Source: Bacillota bacterium (lineage in GTDB: Bacteria; Bacillota_E; Sulfobacillia; Sulfobacillales; Sulfobacillaceae). From it: a stretch of 6,044 bases of DNA. The stretch lies in NCBI GenBank assembly GCA_021820165.1, contig JAKADW010000009.1, positions 8,601 through 14,644 of the forward strand, written 5' to 3'. Of this stretch, positions 5,355 through 6,044 are shown one piece after another (within the stretch, counting starts at the first letter, position 1; every line of letters starts with the position of its first letter). The notes under the pieces are model-generated. The model did not search any database. It worked only from the letters and a program-made list of their open reading frames with translations, and was not told where the DNA came from. Both the position numbers and the translations under genes were made by a program.

Positions 5355-6044
5355 TTACACGGCCGTCTGACTAATCTGCTCCAAGCGACGCCGACTAGTC
5401 CGAGGTCCAAACAGCGCGGCGACAATCGCGACAATAATCCAGCAAGCACCAATATATGCGAACACACTGCCGTACCCGCTACCCGCATACAACGCGGCCA
5501 CAATCAAGGGACCGAGGATATTGACCAAACGCCCAATTCCATAATTAAAGCCCATACCCGATGCCCGGGCTTCCGTCGGATAAAGCTCCGGCGTATAAGC
5601 GTAGGCAATCGGGGCGAAGAACTGGATGGACATCACCGCTAGAAATCCGAACACCATGATCAGAGCCGGTTCGAAGGTCAAACCGTAAACAAAACCAAAC
5701 ACACAGGCACCGAGCGATGCCAAGACCAGAAGCCATTTCCGATCGAACCTGTCGGCTACCGTGAAGGCCACCAATGCCCCAATCGGCGCGGCTAACGATT
5801 GCACTGAGGTGTAGGTCAATGAACTGACCAGGGAGATTCCGTGCGCCACTAACAGCGTTGGCACCCACGCAACGAAACCGTAAAATCCTAATGTCTGAAA
5901 AATCCAGACGGCTAACAGCAACACGGTTCGTCCGAGATAGCTCTTACCGAAGAGCTCACCGAAAGGGACACCTTTGACTTCTGGTGTAGCCGCCGCCGGC
6001 TCTTCAGGCTCGGGCAAGGACCCAAATTGAGCTTTGACCCGCTC
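5355..6044 (-). CDS. MFS transporter, C-terminal half (5' end outside window)
   Basis: The 229 visible residues are open to the right edge, so the start lies outside; a TTG at 6017 is internal, since the frame stays open upstream of it. The first 40 or so residues form the charged, Pro/Glu-rich central cytoplasmic loop of a 12-helix major facilitator. Six hydrophobic segments follow (TM7-12), starting near TVLLLAVWIFQTLGFYGF. Between TM8 and TM9 is DRFDRKW, the second-half copy of the MFS loop motif. After TM10 comes PELYPTEARASGMGF, the signature of the sugar-porter/aromatic-acid type (MFS_1/Sugar_tr). The protein ends with a short basic cytoplasmic tail. It lies in the inner or only membrane. 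Its position ahead of the dehydrogenase and isomerase genes suggests uptake of their carboxylate substrate, as TcuC does for tricarballylate, but specificity cannot be read from this half. Confidence 0.9.
   Translation of the reverse strand, partial: ERVKAQFGSLPEPEEPAAATPEVKGVPFGELFGKSYLGRTVLLLAVWIFQTLGFYGFVAWVPTLLVAHGISLVSSLTYTSVQSLAAPIGALVAFTVADRFDRKWLLVLASLGACVFGFVYGLTFEPALIMVFGFLAVMSIQFFAPIAYAYTPELYPTEARASGMGFNYGIGRLVNILGPLIVAALYAGSGYGSVFAYIGACWIIVAIVAALFGPRTSRRRLEQISQTAV

Noticed and set aside
5545..5868. A 107-codon minus-strand frame inside the MFS gene.
   Set aside because: The MFS frame has transmembrane segments and signature motifs; this alternative frame has none.
1..6044. Mobile elements, CRISPR repeats, tRNA or rRNA genes.
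   Set aside because: No transposase, integrase, repeated spacer pattern, cloverleaf or rRNA-like sequence was seen on either strand.

Overview
The window reads as ordinary bacterial chromosome, and every supported gene is on the minus strand. Strong Shine-Dalgarno sequences (AAGGAGG type), sigma-A-like promoter elements, U-tailed hairpin terminators and an RQC-minor DNA-binding protein point to a Bacillota (Firmicutes) organism. The moderately high GC content suggests something like a Sulfobacillus or Alicyclobacillus relative, but that placement is a guess from style and not from a marker gene.

In transcription order (right to left) the layout is: (1) the C-terminal half of an MFS transporter entering from the right edge (5355-6044); (2) a 15-bp GC-rich hairpin closing that unit; (3) a probable promoter near 5285-5311; (4) a DUF3870 protein (4889-5233); (5) a terminator-like hairpin with a U-rich tail in the gap before the next gene; (6) etfB (4008-4790), etfA (3085-4011) and a TcuA-like FAD dehydrogenase (1610-3088), joined by two 4-base ATGA stop/start overlaps; (7) a PrpF-family isomerase (448-1593) with its own strong ribosome binding site; (8) a clear intrinsic terminator (390-424); (9) the N-terminal 104 residues of an RQC-minor DNA-binding protein running off the left edge.

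The central genes look like one catabolic cassette for a small tricarboxylate or similar polycarboxylate. The inferred scheme is that the MFS protein imports the acid, the TcuA-like flavoenzyme dehydrogenates it to an enoic acid (tricarballylate to cis-aconitate in the known TcuA reaction), EtfAB carries the electrons towards the respiratory chain, and the PrpF homologue moves the product double bond so it can enter the TCA or methylcitrate pathway. Salmonella re-oxidises TcuA with TcuB. No tcuB is visible here and the two ETF subunits sit exactly where an electron acceptor would be expected. This apparent swap, with an uncharacterised DUF3870 protein at the head, is the most interesting aspect of the window. 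The substrate itself cannot be read from the sequence.

No tRNA, rRNA, CRISPR array, insertion sequence or phage gene was seen, and no gene-free stretch exceeds about 135 bases.
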